This document shows, piece after piece, positions 6,666 through 13,121 of a stretch of DNA of 21,480 nucleotides (its first letter is position 1; every line of letters begins with the position of its first letter). The stretch comes from a virus. A model generated the notes under the pieces. It saw only the letters and a list, made by a program, of their open reading frames with translations, ran no database searches and was not told the origin of the DNA. A program made the translations under genes and the position numbers. The stretch is taken from positions 1-21,480 of IMG/VR virus record IMGVR_UViG_3300044997_000134. One strand, written 5' to 3'.

Positions 6666-7039
6666 TAACTGATCTCCGATCTGTCTTTTCCTAAATTATT
6701 AACATTGATATAACCAGCACCACGTGTGGCATCTTGTCCTTGCTCCTGCAACACATTTCTGGTGACTTCTCTAAACCATCCTTCCACTATTTCTTCATTG
6801 GTTTCACCTCTGTATCCTGCTGTGATCAGTTCTTCTATGAAAGCATTGTTCCAGTCAAGCTCAAAGAAACCGTTTCTAATGTTGTCTTTGTTCAAGTGAG
6901 TCTCCAACACTGCCACCCAAGGTTTTCCTGCCTTGGTTGCTGCTTCTTTTTCACGCATCAGTGCTTGATGTGATTCGCTTTTGTTATCAGTTTTGTCTTC
7001 TTTCTTAAATATTTTTTTAACTTTGTCAAATATCCCCAT
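6665..7039 (-). CDS. Conserved phage protein, 124 aa, unknown function
   Basis: Two starts compete: an ATG overlapping the queE stop (7054, TAATG) and an ATG five codons later. I choose the later one, MGIFDKVKKIFKKEDK, because GGAGG lies 8 bases before it and the sequence then begins like related phage proteins I recall. The N-terminus is a basic amphipathic helix. The core runs GKPWVAVLETHLNKDNIRNG (about 38-57) and is followed by a helical, acidic part and a C-terminal AGYINVNNLGKDRSE. This is a widely shared unknown in T4-like marine phages. Its role is unknown; the helix could bind membrane or nucleic acid. Confidence 0.82.
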   Translation of the reverse strand: MGIFDKVKKIFKKEDKTDNKSESHQALMREKEAATKAGKPWVAVLETHLNKDNIRNGFFELDWNNAFIEELITAGYRGETNEEIVEGWFREVTRNVLQEQGQDATRGAGYINVNNLGKDRSEIS

Positions 7040-7053
7040 TTTCTTTTCCTCCA

Positions 7054-7914
7054 TTATGTACCCCAAGCATTCTTAAACAATGGCACTTGTAATCTATCAC
7101 TGTATCTATAGCCCATCTTCATGGCCAGTTGTGCCACTGTTTTGTTGTTCATATGATAGACACTTTCCACTCCGCCCACAGGCATGAGATATACTGATCC
7201 TCGAAATCCTGCTTTGCGATAATCCTTCACCGCCTCCGTGGCCTCCAGCACATCTGTTTGATCTGCCACCACGAATTTCAAATACACATGACCCACTTCG
7301 CCATATTCCGCCACCACTTCGGGCAGTATAGCGTCTTCTCTCTTTTCTCCGCTCACGCTCAATTTCGCGCTCACGGAAAATGTCACACTGTCTTTGTTTC
7401 TGTGGTTGCGTTGGCTCCATTCTTTCAAATATTTTTTAAAATCCACATGTAATTTTTGAGTGCCATTGGTCTCGAAAGTGATCTCCTTTAGGTCCTGCAT
7501 CTTCGCATGCTCCAACACATCCGGATATGATCTCTGCCAGCCCAGCAACGGCTCACCGCCCGTGAATATGAAGTGTTCATCCACCCATCGCTTGTGGGGC
7601 AATATCTCCATTGTTCTCTCCACGATGGCGTCGGACGTCAACATGGGAGATAAATCCTTGAATCGCGGATCCCAACTTGCATATGAATCACAGCCAGTGC
7701 TGACCAATGGCAGTTCCTTGTAATCACGGAACGGATGCAGTTTGTGCTGTTCGAACACTTTATCATTCTCATCACTCCTCATGCCCCTGGGCAATCCAAA
7801 TCCAGCACAGGTGAAGTTGCAGCCAAATGTTCTCAGGAACACCGAGGGCACTCCCATGTAGCGGCCTTCGCCCTGTATGCTGTAAAATAATTCTGCCACC
7901 TTAATTTTGCTCAT
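7054..7914 (-). CDS. queE: 7-carboxy-7-deazaguanine synthase QueE (radical SAM)
   Basis: QueE converts 6-carboxytetrahydropterin to 7-carboxy-7-deazaguanine using S-adenosylmethionine and a [4Fe-4S] cluster, the third step towards preQ0. The family N-terminus is clear (ELFYSIQGEGRYMGVPSVFL, 8-27), as are the GGEP motif (119-122) and ETNGT (148-152). The cluster cysteines are unusually spread: C32 and C36 follow the normal CX3C spacing, but the third candidate, C75 in GCDSYASW, lies 38 residues later, where most members have CX3CX2C. The 286-residue length is above the usual 210-250, which fits an insertion. Two stretches sampled from this gene are about 52-60% GC, well above some neighbours (about 35-38%). 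It lies downstream of folE in the same unit; the start shares a base with the upstream stop. Confidence 0.9.
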   Translation of the reverse strand: MSKIKVAELFYSIQGEGRYMGVPSVFLRTFGCNFTCAGFGLPRGMRSDENDKVFEQHKLHPFRDYKELPLVSTGCDSYASWDPRFKDLSPMLTSDAIVERTMEILPHKRWVDEHFIFTGGEPLLGWQRSYPDVLEHAKMQDLKEITFETNGTQKLHVDFKKYLKEWSQRNHRNKDSVTFSVSAKLSVSGEKREDAILPEVVAEYGEVGHVYLKFVVADQTDVLEATEAVKDYRKAGFRGSVYLMPVGGVESVYHMNNKTVAQLAMKMGYRYSDRLQVPLFKNAWGT

Positions 7915-8081
7915 TATACTAATTCTTCCGCCACTCCCAACAGTTCTGCCAGTATGAATAAAAATCCAGCAGTGACAAAATGTCCAAATATTAAACTGAT
8001 GCCCGCAATAATCCTAAATCCACTTTTGATCAGCGATATATAAAAATGTCCTCGGCTGTTATCTTTAGGCTGTATGTTCAT
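7914..8081 (-). CDS. Small membrane protein, 55 aa
   Basis: I start at MNIQPKDNSRGHFYISLIKS because GGGAG lies 9 bases upstream; a longer reading would need 13 extra codons inside the previous gene. It overlaps that gene by 17 bases. Residues about 18-50 are hydrophobic (FRIIAGISLIFGHFVTAGFL), long enough for one long or two short membrane spans, with a basic N-terminus and an acidic C-terminus. No homolog is recognised. It lies between folE and queE, but nothing links it to deazaguanine chemistry. Confidence 0.68.
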   Translation of the reverse strand: MNIQPKDNSRGHFYISLIKSGFRIIAGISLIFGHFVTAGFLFILAELLGVAEELV

Positions 8082-8271
8082 TCGTAATTTCTCCCAATGG
8101 TGTTGAAGAGTATGAATCAATGTAATCTGTGCCTTTTTGACTGTAATCTCTATGCACGCTTTCTTTGATCAGCATACCATCTCTAATTTTGTATGTGACC
8201 AGTTCCTGTTTGATCACGCCTGTGGTGTCACCACTGAATGCTGCGTAAAATGGTCCTTCTTTATTTGTCAT
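8065..8271 (-). CDS. Small conserved phage protein, 68 aa, unknown function
   Basis: The ATG follows AGGAG at 7 bases, only 9 bases after the folE stop. The protein opens MTNKEGPFYAAFSGDTTGVI and continues as alternating strands and polar residues (ELVTYKIRDGMLIKESVHRD). It is soluble and without cysteines. I recall this N-terminal pattern from small unknowns in T4-like marine phages. Its 3' end overlaps the next gene by 17 bases. Confidence 0.78.
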   Translation of the reverse strand: MTNKEGPFYAAFSGDTTGVIKQELVTYKIRDGMLIKESVHRDYSQKGTDYIDSYSSTPLGEITNEHTA

Positions 8272-8280
8272 CTGTGTCTC

Positions 8281-8967
8281 CTATCTTGGTGCAAATTGTT
8301 GTTGCAGGTTAATATTATCCATAAATTCTTTTTTAGTACCAGTATCGTCTTTGAAAGCGCCCTTCAACACGGTGGTCTGTGTCAATGAACTGTGCGCCAT
8401 AATGCCTCTGTTTTCACAACAGCCATGTGTGGCTTGTATGTACACTCCTAGATCTTTGGCTCCTGTGGCTTTTTGGATCTCATCGGCAATGTCATTGCAC
8501 AAGGCTTCTTGCAGTGTGCCTCTTCTGGCACACCATTGAGCTATTCTTATGTATTTGCTCAATCCTATCACTTGGCCATTGGGTATAATTCCAATATACG
8601 CCACGCCGTTCACTGGTTGATGATGATGACTGCACACTGATTTCAGTTCGGAACGCACCACCAACATGCCTGTGTAGGCGTTTGCCCCCACGTTGGGAAA
8701 TGCTGTGGCATCGGGTTTGGGTTGATATCTTCCGCTCATCAGTTCCTGCAGATACATCTTGGCCAGTCTTGGCGCTGTGTTTTTGCTGTTGGCGTCATTG
8801 TTGGTATCTATCACTAGGCTGTTCAGCACAGAAGCAAATGATTCAGTCAATTCCATTTCCAGCAGTTCCAGTTCACCCGGTTGGATGTGTTCTGAAATAT
8901 TATCGTTGGCATGATAATTCGCGCCAGCCGCAATCAGTCTTCGCCTAATCTTTTCTGATACTTTCAT
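8281..8967 (-). CDS. folE: GTP cyclohydrolase I (FolE)
   Basis: FolE converts GTP to dihydroneopterin triphosphate, the entry step of both folate and 7-deazaguanine synthesis. The 228-residue protein has the zinc site in canonical order: C112 and H115 in VCSHHHQPV, and C183/C184 in THGCCENRG. The substrate-binding GIIPNGQVIGLSKYIRI follows at 126-142, and the length is close to the roughly 222 of E. coli FolE. It starts at ATG 8967 behind AAGGAT, 12 bases after the start predicted for the promoter at 8986-9014. It is first in the unit containing queE; together with the QueD-like and DpdA-like proteins it points to deazaguanine rather than folate use. That link is inference. Confidence 0.95.
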   Translation of the reverse strand: MKVSEKIRRRLIAAGANYHANDNISEHIQPGELELLEMELTESFASVLNSLVIDTNNDANSKNTAPRLAKMYLQELMSGRYQPKPDATAFPNVGANAYTGMLVVRSELKSVCSHHHQPVNGVAYIGIIPNGQVIGLSKYIRIAQWCARRGTLQEALCNDIADEIQKATGAKDLGVYIQATHGCCENRGIMAHSSLTQTTVLKGAFKDDTGTKKEFMDNINLQQQFAPR

Positions 8968-8985
8968 TATAATCCTTATAGAATT

Positions 8986-9014
8986 ATTTTAACAGATCTG
9001 TTCCAGTTTGTCAA
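8986..9014 (-). promoter_or_regulatory. Consensus sigma70-type early promoter for folE
   Basis: A full consensus -35 TTGACA (9014-9009) is separated by exactly 17 bases from -10 TAAAAT (8991-8986). Transcription would start near 8979, giving a 12-base leader that carries AAGGAT. The -35 lies inside the 3' end of the SGNH gene. This would let the folE-queE unit be transcribed by unmodified host polymerase. Confidence 0.8.
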
Positions 9015-9606
9015 TGATTTGTGACAAAACAATACGATTGCCTTCCTCATTGTAATGATTGATCTCCCCTCTGTAGTTAGGCCAGATCATGCTGAAGTCT
9101 AGCAGATTCCGTTCCTCCACAAAATGATTGCTGATACCAAAATTGTCTATGTGCAGACTGGTAATTTGCTCCAATCTTCTGTGAATTTCCCTGCGCATCA
9201 GTCTGTAAATATCTTTTTGATATTGATCATCATAGTGATATCTGAACCAATTTTTGGCAGTGTCTAAACTTTTATTGAACCAACTGTTGCGAGATTCTAT
9301 ATCATTCAAAATCAGATCACAATCTTTGTGCAGTCCTTCTTTGTGTATGGGATGAATGGGAGTGTGCACTCTACTGGGACTGGTATGACTCACAATCACA
9401 CAATTATAATCATGCTGCCACCAAGGATTCATTTTCGCAAAGTTCAACAATTGCCTTAATATTTTGTATTCGCCCACACCTGCTTGGGCCAAATTGGTCA
9501 CGTGATATTGTTGGGCCAATTGATTGGGCCATCCTGTGACTCCATTTGGCCACACACAGGCAAAGCTGTCGCCTATGATTAAGATTTTTTTTGATTTTTT
9601 ATCCAT
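8989..9606 (-). CDS. SGNH hydrolase-like protein (second of a pair)
   Basis: This 205-residue protein starts with a beta strand into GDS at residues 12-14 (ILIIGDSFAC), the nucleophile block of SGNH/GDSL esterases, followed by a block II glycine in AQAGVGEYK (about 40-48). Near the C-terminus, NHYNEEGNRIV holds H184, in the position of the catalytic histidine. The usual GxND block is not clear (VIVSHTSPSR stands there). No signal peptide is present, so it acts in the cytoplasm or as part of the virion. Its start lies 28 bases inside the gene upstream, which encodes a second, divergent SGNH-like protein. Such enzymes often remove or transfer acyl groups on sugars, which fits the glycosyltransferase nearby; the substrate is unknown. 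Confidence 0.75.
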   Translation of the reverse strand: MDKKSKKILIIGDSFACVWPNGVTGWPNQLAQQYHVTNLAQAGVGEYKILRQLLNFAKMNPWWQHDYNCVIVSHTSPSRVHTPIHPIHKEGLHKDCDLILNDIESRNSWFNKSLDTAKNWFRYHYDDQYQKDIYRLMRREIHRRLEQITSLHIDNFGISNHFVEERNLLDFSMIWPNYRGEINHYNEEGNRIVLSQIIDKLEQIC

Positions 9607-10406
9607 GGTATGTATTTCTCCACAATCAATTTGTGATAATCAAAGTTATAGTGTTCTTTGTCATGCAGTAGATAATCATCGGGATTGACATTGTTGTCCA
9701 GCATGAACTGTTCAATGGTTTTTTCTGCCACAGTAGTGTTGTTTAAACGACCATAATATTCTAAACTTTTGGGCCATTTCAATCTGTTCATGAAATTAAA
9801 AATGTAAAGTTTGGCTTTATGATCTGCACAGATCCTATCCCAAGCATACACGTTCAATAAGAAATCACGACGTTCCAAATGTGTGTTCAATTCAAAAAAC
9901 AGTTTGATTTCCATAAAAGTGTTCTTTCTTATGTCTGGCTCCTGTAATCCTTCGGTTTCAGAAATTTTTAAGCCAGGAAATCTCGAGTAGTCATCAGCTG
10001 TGGGTTTGTTGTACAATTGTACTCGACCTTCTTTCAATAGGAGATCCAAATATTTTTTTACTGACTCCGTGCTTTGTTCACATTGATGCACAAAATAATC
10101 CAAGGGCAATGCTTCATCTGTGAGTTTTTCATCAAAGGCCAACACAAACCTATTCAATGGAGCCAAACAAAGAAATACCTCGTCTATGTCTGGAAACTTA
10201 TTGAACATGTGTTTGATCCAATCAGTGTACGTTCTATTGGTTGTGCCAGCATGTGCGTAGATGCACACGGGCTTATCGTTCACTGTGTTGTAAATCTCAG
10301 CATAGTTGTTGTCATTCCAATAGGTATAACTGCCTGGACCTATTTTATTAGGCACAGTGACATAACCACAAGTGTGACTGTCTCCTATGAAAAGTGCTCT
10401 GCTCAT
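9579..10406 (-). CDS. SGNH hydrolase-like protein (first of a pair)
   Basis: This 275-residue protein opens MSRALFIGDSHTCGYVTVPN, with the SGNH nucleophile S10, then a glycine block AHAGTTNRTYTDW near 52-64 and, close to the C-terminus, DKEHYNFDYHKLIVE, where H252 would be the catalytic histidine. An acidic, helical insert separates the blocks. It resembles the next gene in architecture but is 70 residues longer and shares little sequence outside the motifs. The ATG overlaps the TGA of the HIT gene (ATGA). Its Shine-Dalgarno is weak (AAGGGA, 13 bases). There is no export signal. Esterase activity is likely; the target, possibly a glycan or capsule-like polymer, is not shown. Confidence 0.72.
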   Translation of the reverse strand: MSRALFIGDSHTCGYVTVPNKIGPGSYTYWNDNNYAEIYNTVNDKPVCIYAHAGTTNRTYTDWIKHMFNKFPDIDEVFLCLAPLNRFVLAFDEKLTDEALPLDYFVHQCEQSTESVKKYLDLLLKEGRVQLYNKPTADDYSRFPGLKISETEGLQEPDIRKNTFMEIKLFFELNTHLERRDFLLNVYAWDRICADHKAKLYIFNFMNRLKWPKSLEYYGRLNNTTVAEKTIEQFMLDNNVNPDDYLLHDKEHYNFDYHKLIVEKYIPWIKNQKKS

Positions 10407-10771
10407 TTTTTATAATTTCCCTTGTGGGGGATCACATGCCGCACACCACCTCTGGGATCCACCATGTCTCCTTTGCGTCTTGGAATCAGATGCACGTGTG
10501 GATACATGCAGGTTTGGCCTGCTGCTTCACCCACGTTGATGCCGATGTTGAAACCATCTATCAATCCCTTCTGAACATTTTCATTGCCTATCTTCAGTGC
10601 CAATCCAAAACATTTGGTAACGTTCTGCTGACTGGCTTCTTTGGGAACCAGCAGGGCGTGACCTTCAGTCACAGGATAACCATCCTCATACCATACACAA
10701 TCTTTCAGATCATATACTATTTTTGTCCAGGGAGCCCTGCCCTCTTTTTGGGCCTGTGATAGAGTGTCCAT
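10403..10771 (-). CDS. HIT-family nucleotide hydrolase-like protein
   Basis: The 122-residue protein has the HIT core: GHALLVPK (37-44), an N-terminal-domain helix, then GQTCMYPHVHLIPRR (85-99). In the triad H-x-H-x-H the first histidine is replaced by Tyr90, while H92 (the nucleophile position) and H94 remain. HIT proteins hydrolyse or transfer nucleotides from substrates such as AMP-lysine or dinucleoside polyphosphates, so a nucleotide-related role is likely, but the Tyr makes the exact activity uncertain. It starts one base after a phosphoribosyltransferase gene and overlaps the next gene by 4 bases. The C-terminus is basic (RRKGD...NYKK). Confidence 0.85.
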   Translation of the reverse strand: MDTLSQAQKEGRAPWTKIVYDLKDCVWYEDGYPVTEGHALLVPKEASQQNVTKCFGLALKIGNENVQKGLIDGFNIGINVGEAAGQTCMYPHVHLIPRRKGDMVDPRGGVRHVIPHKGNYKK

Positions 10772-10772
10772 G

Positions 10773-11228
10773 CTACCATTGCTCCCAAGGAAACACTATC
10801 CAACGAGGATCTTCAAGTTTATTGATCACGTATCCTTTGTAGTCTATGTCTTTGTATGTGCTTGCGGTGTTGTGCAATATCACTGCAAATTTTAATCTTT
10901 CTGGTTTGCCAAAGTTATTCATGATATAATTAAAAGTGGCCCCAGTGTCGTTGATATCATCCACAATCAGCACACGTTTTTGCCAAGCATATACCTTTTC
11001 CAACGCACGCAAATCTGGATCTTCAGCATGATCCCTCAAACTTACATTTAATGTGTGATGTGGCACATCTAATTTGTGCGACAGATAAATGGCAGGTATG
11101 CAACCTCCCCTGTTCACGCCCAATATCACTTGCGGCTGCCATTGCTGATCCTTGAGCTGTTGATGAATGTTCAGCATGGCAGCACGCATCTGGATCATGG
11201 TGAAATAATTTTTATTAACAGTTTCCAT
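10773..11228 (-). CDS. Phosphoribosyltransferase (type I PRTase fold)
   Basis: The PRPP-binding loop VLIVDDINDTGAT (86-98) is a textbook type I PRTase motif, preceded by LGVNRGGCIPA (36-46), the pyrophosphate loop. The protein has 151 residues, the size of bacterial xanthine-guanine PRTases, and ends in DPRWIVFPWEQW, as many of those do. It would transfer ribose-5-phosphate from PRPP to a purine-like base. In this setting it may salvage purines or act on a 7-deazaguanine base; both are inference. The start lies 0 bases from the upstream stop with no clear Shine-Dalgarno, so coupling is likely. A later ATG (residue 11) is an alternative start. Confidence 0.88.
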   Translation of the reverse strand: METVNKNYFTMIQMRAAMLNIHQQLKDQQWQPQVILGVNRGGCIPAIYLSHKLDVPHHTLNVSLRDHAEDPDLRALEKVYAWQKRVLIVDDINDTGATFNYIMNNFGKPERLKFAVILHNTASTYKDIDYKGYVINKLEDPRWIVFPWEQW

Positions 11229-11579
11229 CTAAAAAGACGTCTTCAGTTGCATCTTGTTGTCATAATCATCTATTACAATGTTGTAGATGTTCTTAAATTT
11301 TTGAAAAGCAATGTCCAATGTTGGATATAATTCACACATTTCTTTCACTCTGTGCATTTCGGGCATGATGTCCTCGAACACTACGGGCAATTTATAATCT
11401 TCGAAATTTACGCCTTTCATGGCATCTACTTCAAAGTCAATGCCTGTGGTGTTGACCGAAGAGGCCCCAAATCCATAAGGCACAGATATGGTGCTGGCTG
11501 CCACAGTGTTGCTGCCTGTGTTGGCAGTGTAGCTAAAATCTGTTTGATAGACTTTTTGTTTGTTGTTATTATCTTCCAT
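11229..11579 (-). CDS. Unknown phage protein, 116 aa
   Basis: I start at MEDNNNKQKVYQTDFSYTAN because AAAGGA lies 8 bases upstream; reading from further upstream would run through 27 codons of the glycosyltransferase gene. It overlaps that gene by 11 bases. The first 50 residues are polar and Ser/Thr/Asn-rich (ANTGSNTVAASTISVPYGFG), and the rest is helical and acidic (EDIMPEMHRVKEMCELYPTL). No cysteine or histidine motif stands out. It may be an accessory to the glycosyltransferase, but there is no direct evidence. Confidence 0.68.
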   Translation of the reverse strand: MEDNNNKQKVYQTDFSYTANTGSNTVAASTISVPYGFGASSVNTTGIDFEVDAMKGVNFEDYKLPVVFEDIMPEMHRVKEMCELYPTLDIAFQKFKNIYNIVIDDYDNKMQLKTSF

Positions 11580-12660
11580 TTGCGATCCTTTGATAAAGTT
11601 GTTTGCCACTGAAGAAATTATTAGCCAATGATATCTTTTGTTTGTGTACGAATGGAGCATACTTCTTGTAGTTGGTCATGTAATCTTCTATTTTTGCTTT
11701 CAGCAGGTGTTTGTGTTTTTGATATTGCTCGAAAGATTCTGTCCACACACTGGGATATCTGAATTCTTCATGCGCCATCTCTTTGTAACTTAAACGATCG
11801 GGAATCATTGGAATGACTCCCAATATTGCGCCTTCATACCAACTGATTCCTAATGTCTCCTGCAGATTGGCACTGAAAATTAATTTGGCTTCTGCTAAAA
11901 GATTGTGATAGTCATTCTTTGATTGACAACATTCCAAACAAGTCACAAATTCATACTTTGGCATCTCTTTGGCCAAGTCTTGAAATATGTGGTGTTGTTT
12001 TTCAGGAGCCAATCTATGCGGGAACAGTATGATGTTTTTCTTTGTGATGTTCTTGTATACTGTGAGATCAGCGTCCAAATATTCCATGGGCCATCCACAT
12101 CTCACTATCTTCCCTGTGCGGAACATTTCATCCACTGTTTCTTTGTCAGACAATCTGCCCAGATCCAAAAGATTGTGCAGGAACATGTCGATGTGGAAAT
12201 CTGTGGCAAAGTAATTGTGGTCAAATGATTCGAACATGCCTTTCTCTGCATGTCGCACCCAAGGTTTATCACCTATCAGCCTGCCCAGGAAGTCCTGTGG
12301 GTCATAGGACCCCGCGTGCCACATGCCGCCTATCTTGATTTTCACATTCAGCAATTCTGCCATGTATTTGAGTTGCAGCACAGTCGGATTCCAGGCATCT
12401 GTGTACAGGAAATAATCACCATTCTTGATGTCTCCAGCGCTGAACATCTCAGCGATCTGTTGCAGTTGTATGCTCTTGTAAATGTTCGTGAATCCAAAGT
12501 TTAAAAAAGCACCTGGAGTGGTGCTTTTTACAGCATGTCCTCCGCTGATCACCTGCACTTCAATGTTGGTGTGCCTTTTCAATTGTATGGGCAGATATTT
12601 TTTCCATTGCTTGGTATATCTAGTTTCTACTTCTTCTAGATCCACAACATAAATCTTCAT
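11569..12660 (-). CDS. GT-B fold glycosyltransferase (GT4-like)
   Basis: The 363-residue protein reads as two Rossmann-like halves. The second half has IILFPHRLAPEKQ (210-222), the donor-side loop, and EX7E with E268 and E276 in ETLGISWYE, the donor-binding signature of GT4-type retaining glycosyltransferases, followed by GVIPMIPDRLSYKE. The first half is less conserved, with a GGMWHAGSYD loop at 111-120. It would transfer a sugar from a nucleotide-sugar. The acceptor is unknown: a modified DNA base, a phage structural protein or host surface glycan are all possible. The sugar epimerase and SGNH proteins elsewhere in the window support carbohydrate chemistry. AGGT precedes the start. Confidence 0.85.
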   Translation of the reverse strand: MKIYVVDLEEVETRYTKQWKKYLPIQLKRHTNIEVQVISGGHAVKSTTPGAFLNFGFTNIYKSIQLQQIAEMFSAGDIKNGDYFLYTDAWNPTVLQLKYMAELLNVKIKIGGMWHAGSYDPQDFLGRLIGDKPWVRHAEKGMFESFDHNYFATDFHIDMFLHNLLDLGRLSDKETVDEMFRTGKIVRCGWPMEYLDADLTVYKNITKKNIILFPHRLAPEKQHHIFQDLAKEMPKYEFVTCLECCQSKNDYHNLLAEAKLIFSANLQETLGISWYEGAILGVIPMIPDRLSYKEMAHEEFRYPSVWTESFEQYQKHKHLLKAKIEDYMTNYKKYAPFVHKQKISLANNFFSGKQLYQRIANGR

Positions 12661-12668
12661 CTTCTGAC

Positions 12669-13070
12669 CTAGTTAATTGTTACGTACTTACTGGCTGCCC
12701 ACGTGATCGTGGCACCATTTTCTCCATCTTCGCTCACATCAATAGTAACTTCTCTGTTGGGATATCTTGAATTGATCTGCTGATACAGATCTGTGGCCAT
12801 CATTTCACAACTTTTATAATCCAATTCCAATGTGCCCTTGCCATACAAGTTTTCCAACCATCTTTTGAACTGTATAAATTCAATGTCTCTATCATCGTGA
12901 AACACCTCAATGCACACTCTGAAATGAAATATGTGTCTGTGAGGATACCCCAAAAAACTCACATCATACTCATCACCAGTTTTTAATTTTGGATCTGTCA
13001 ATGCCGCAGGATATTTGTGTATGCCTTCTCTGCGAAATGTTACCCAAATTTTAGATTTCATATTGCTCAT
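12669..13070 (-). CDS. QueD/PTPS-like protein lacking the catalytic cysteine
   Basis: The 133-residue protein has the outline of the 6-pyruvoyltetrahydropterin synthase/QueD fold, which makes 6-carboxytetrahydropterin from dihydroneopterin triphosphate. Matching elements by eye are H18 in EGIHKYP, H44 and H46 in YPHRHIFHF (the HxH zinc pair), IEFIQFKRWL (63-72) like the usual VDF-x-LK, DYKSCEMMATDLYQQI (84-99) like PTAEN, and a C-terminal E114 in DVSEDGENG. The cysteine four residues before the first HxH histidine in active QueD is L40 here. Near-identical proteins recur in T4-like marine phages as unknowns, as far as I recall. It leads its own unit and starts with a short leader. The fold is probable; activity is doubtful. 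Confidence 0.6.
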   Translation of the reverse strand: MSNMKSKIWVTFRREGIHKYPAALTDPKLKTGDEYDVSFLGYPHRHIFHFRVCIEVFHDDRDIEFIQFKRWLENLYGKGTLELDYKSCEMMATDLYQQINSRYPNREVTIDVSEDGENGATITWAASKYVTIN

Positions 13071-13079
13071 GTGTTTCAG

Positions 13080-13087
13080 TATTTAGG
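13080..13087 (-). promoter_or_regulatory. T4-late-like promoter element CCTAAATA
   Basis: CCTAAATA lies just downstream of the -10 box of the sigma70 promoter at 13093-13121. It matches six of eight bases of the T4 late consensus TATAAATA and is identical to the element at 17873-17880. Late transcription would start only a few bases before the first ATG. Confidence 0.5.
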
Positions 13088-13092
13088 CTTGT

Positions 13093-13121
13093 AGTATAAC
13101 AACTTTTTTAATGCTTGTCAA
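13093..13121 (-). promoter_or_regulatory. Consensus sigma70-type early promoter for the QueD-like unit
   Basis: The -35 TTGACA (13121-13116) and -10 TATACT (13098-13093) are exactly 17 bases apart. The start point would be near 13086, giving a leader of about 16 bases. The whole promoter sits at the 3' end of the upstream gene and in the 37-base gap. Confidence 0.8.

Noticed and set aside
7000-7035. TTGACA plus A/T-rich DNA near 7028 as a promoter
   Set aside because: It lies inside the start of a gene, with no good -10 at 16-18 bases and no gene start behind it.
7106-7420. Arg/Glu-rich 104-aa minus-strand frame inside queE
   Set aside because: It is an alternate frame of queE with low-complexity composition, no Shine-Dalgarno and no known domain.
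9554-11076. Plus-strand frames at 10074-10415 and 10394-10759 (113 and 121 aa)
   Set aside because: They are shadows of the SGNH and HIT genes, with no coding support.
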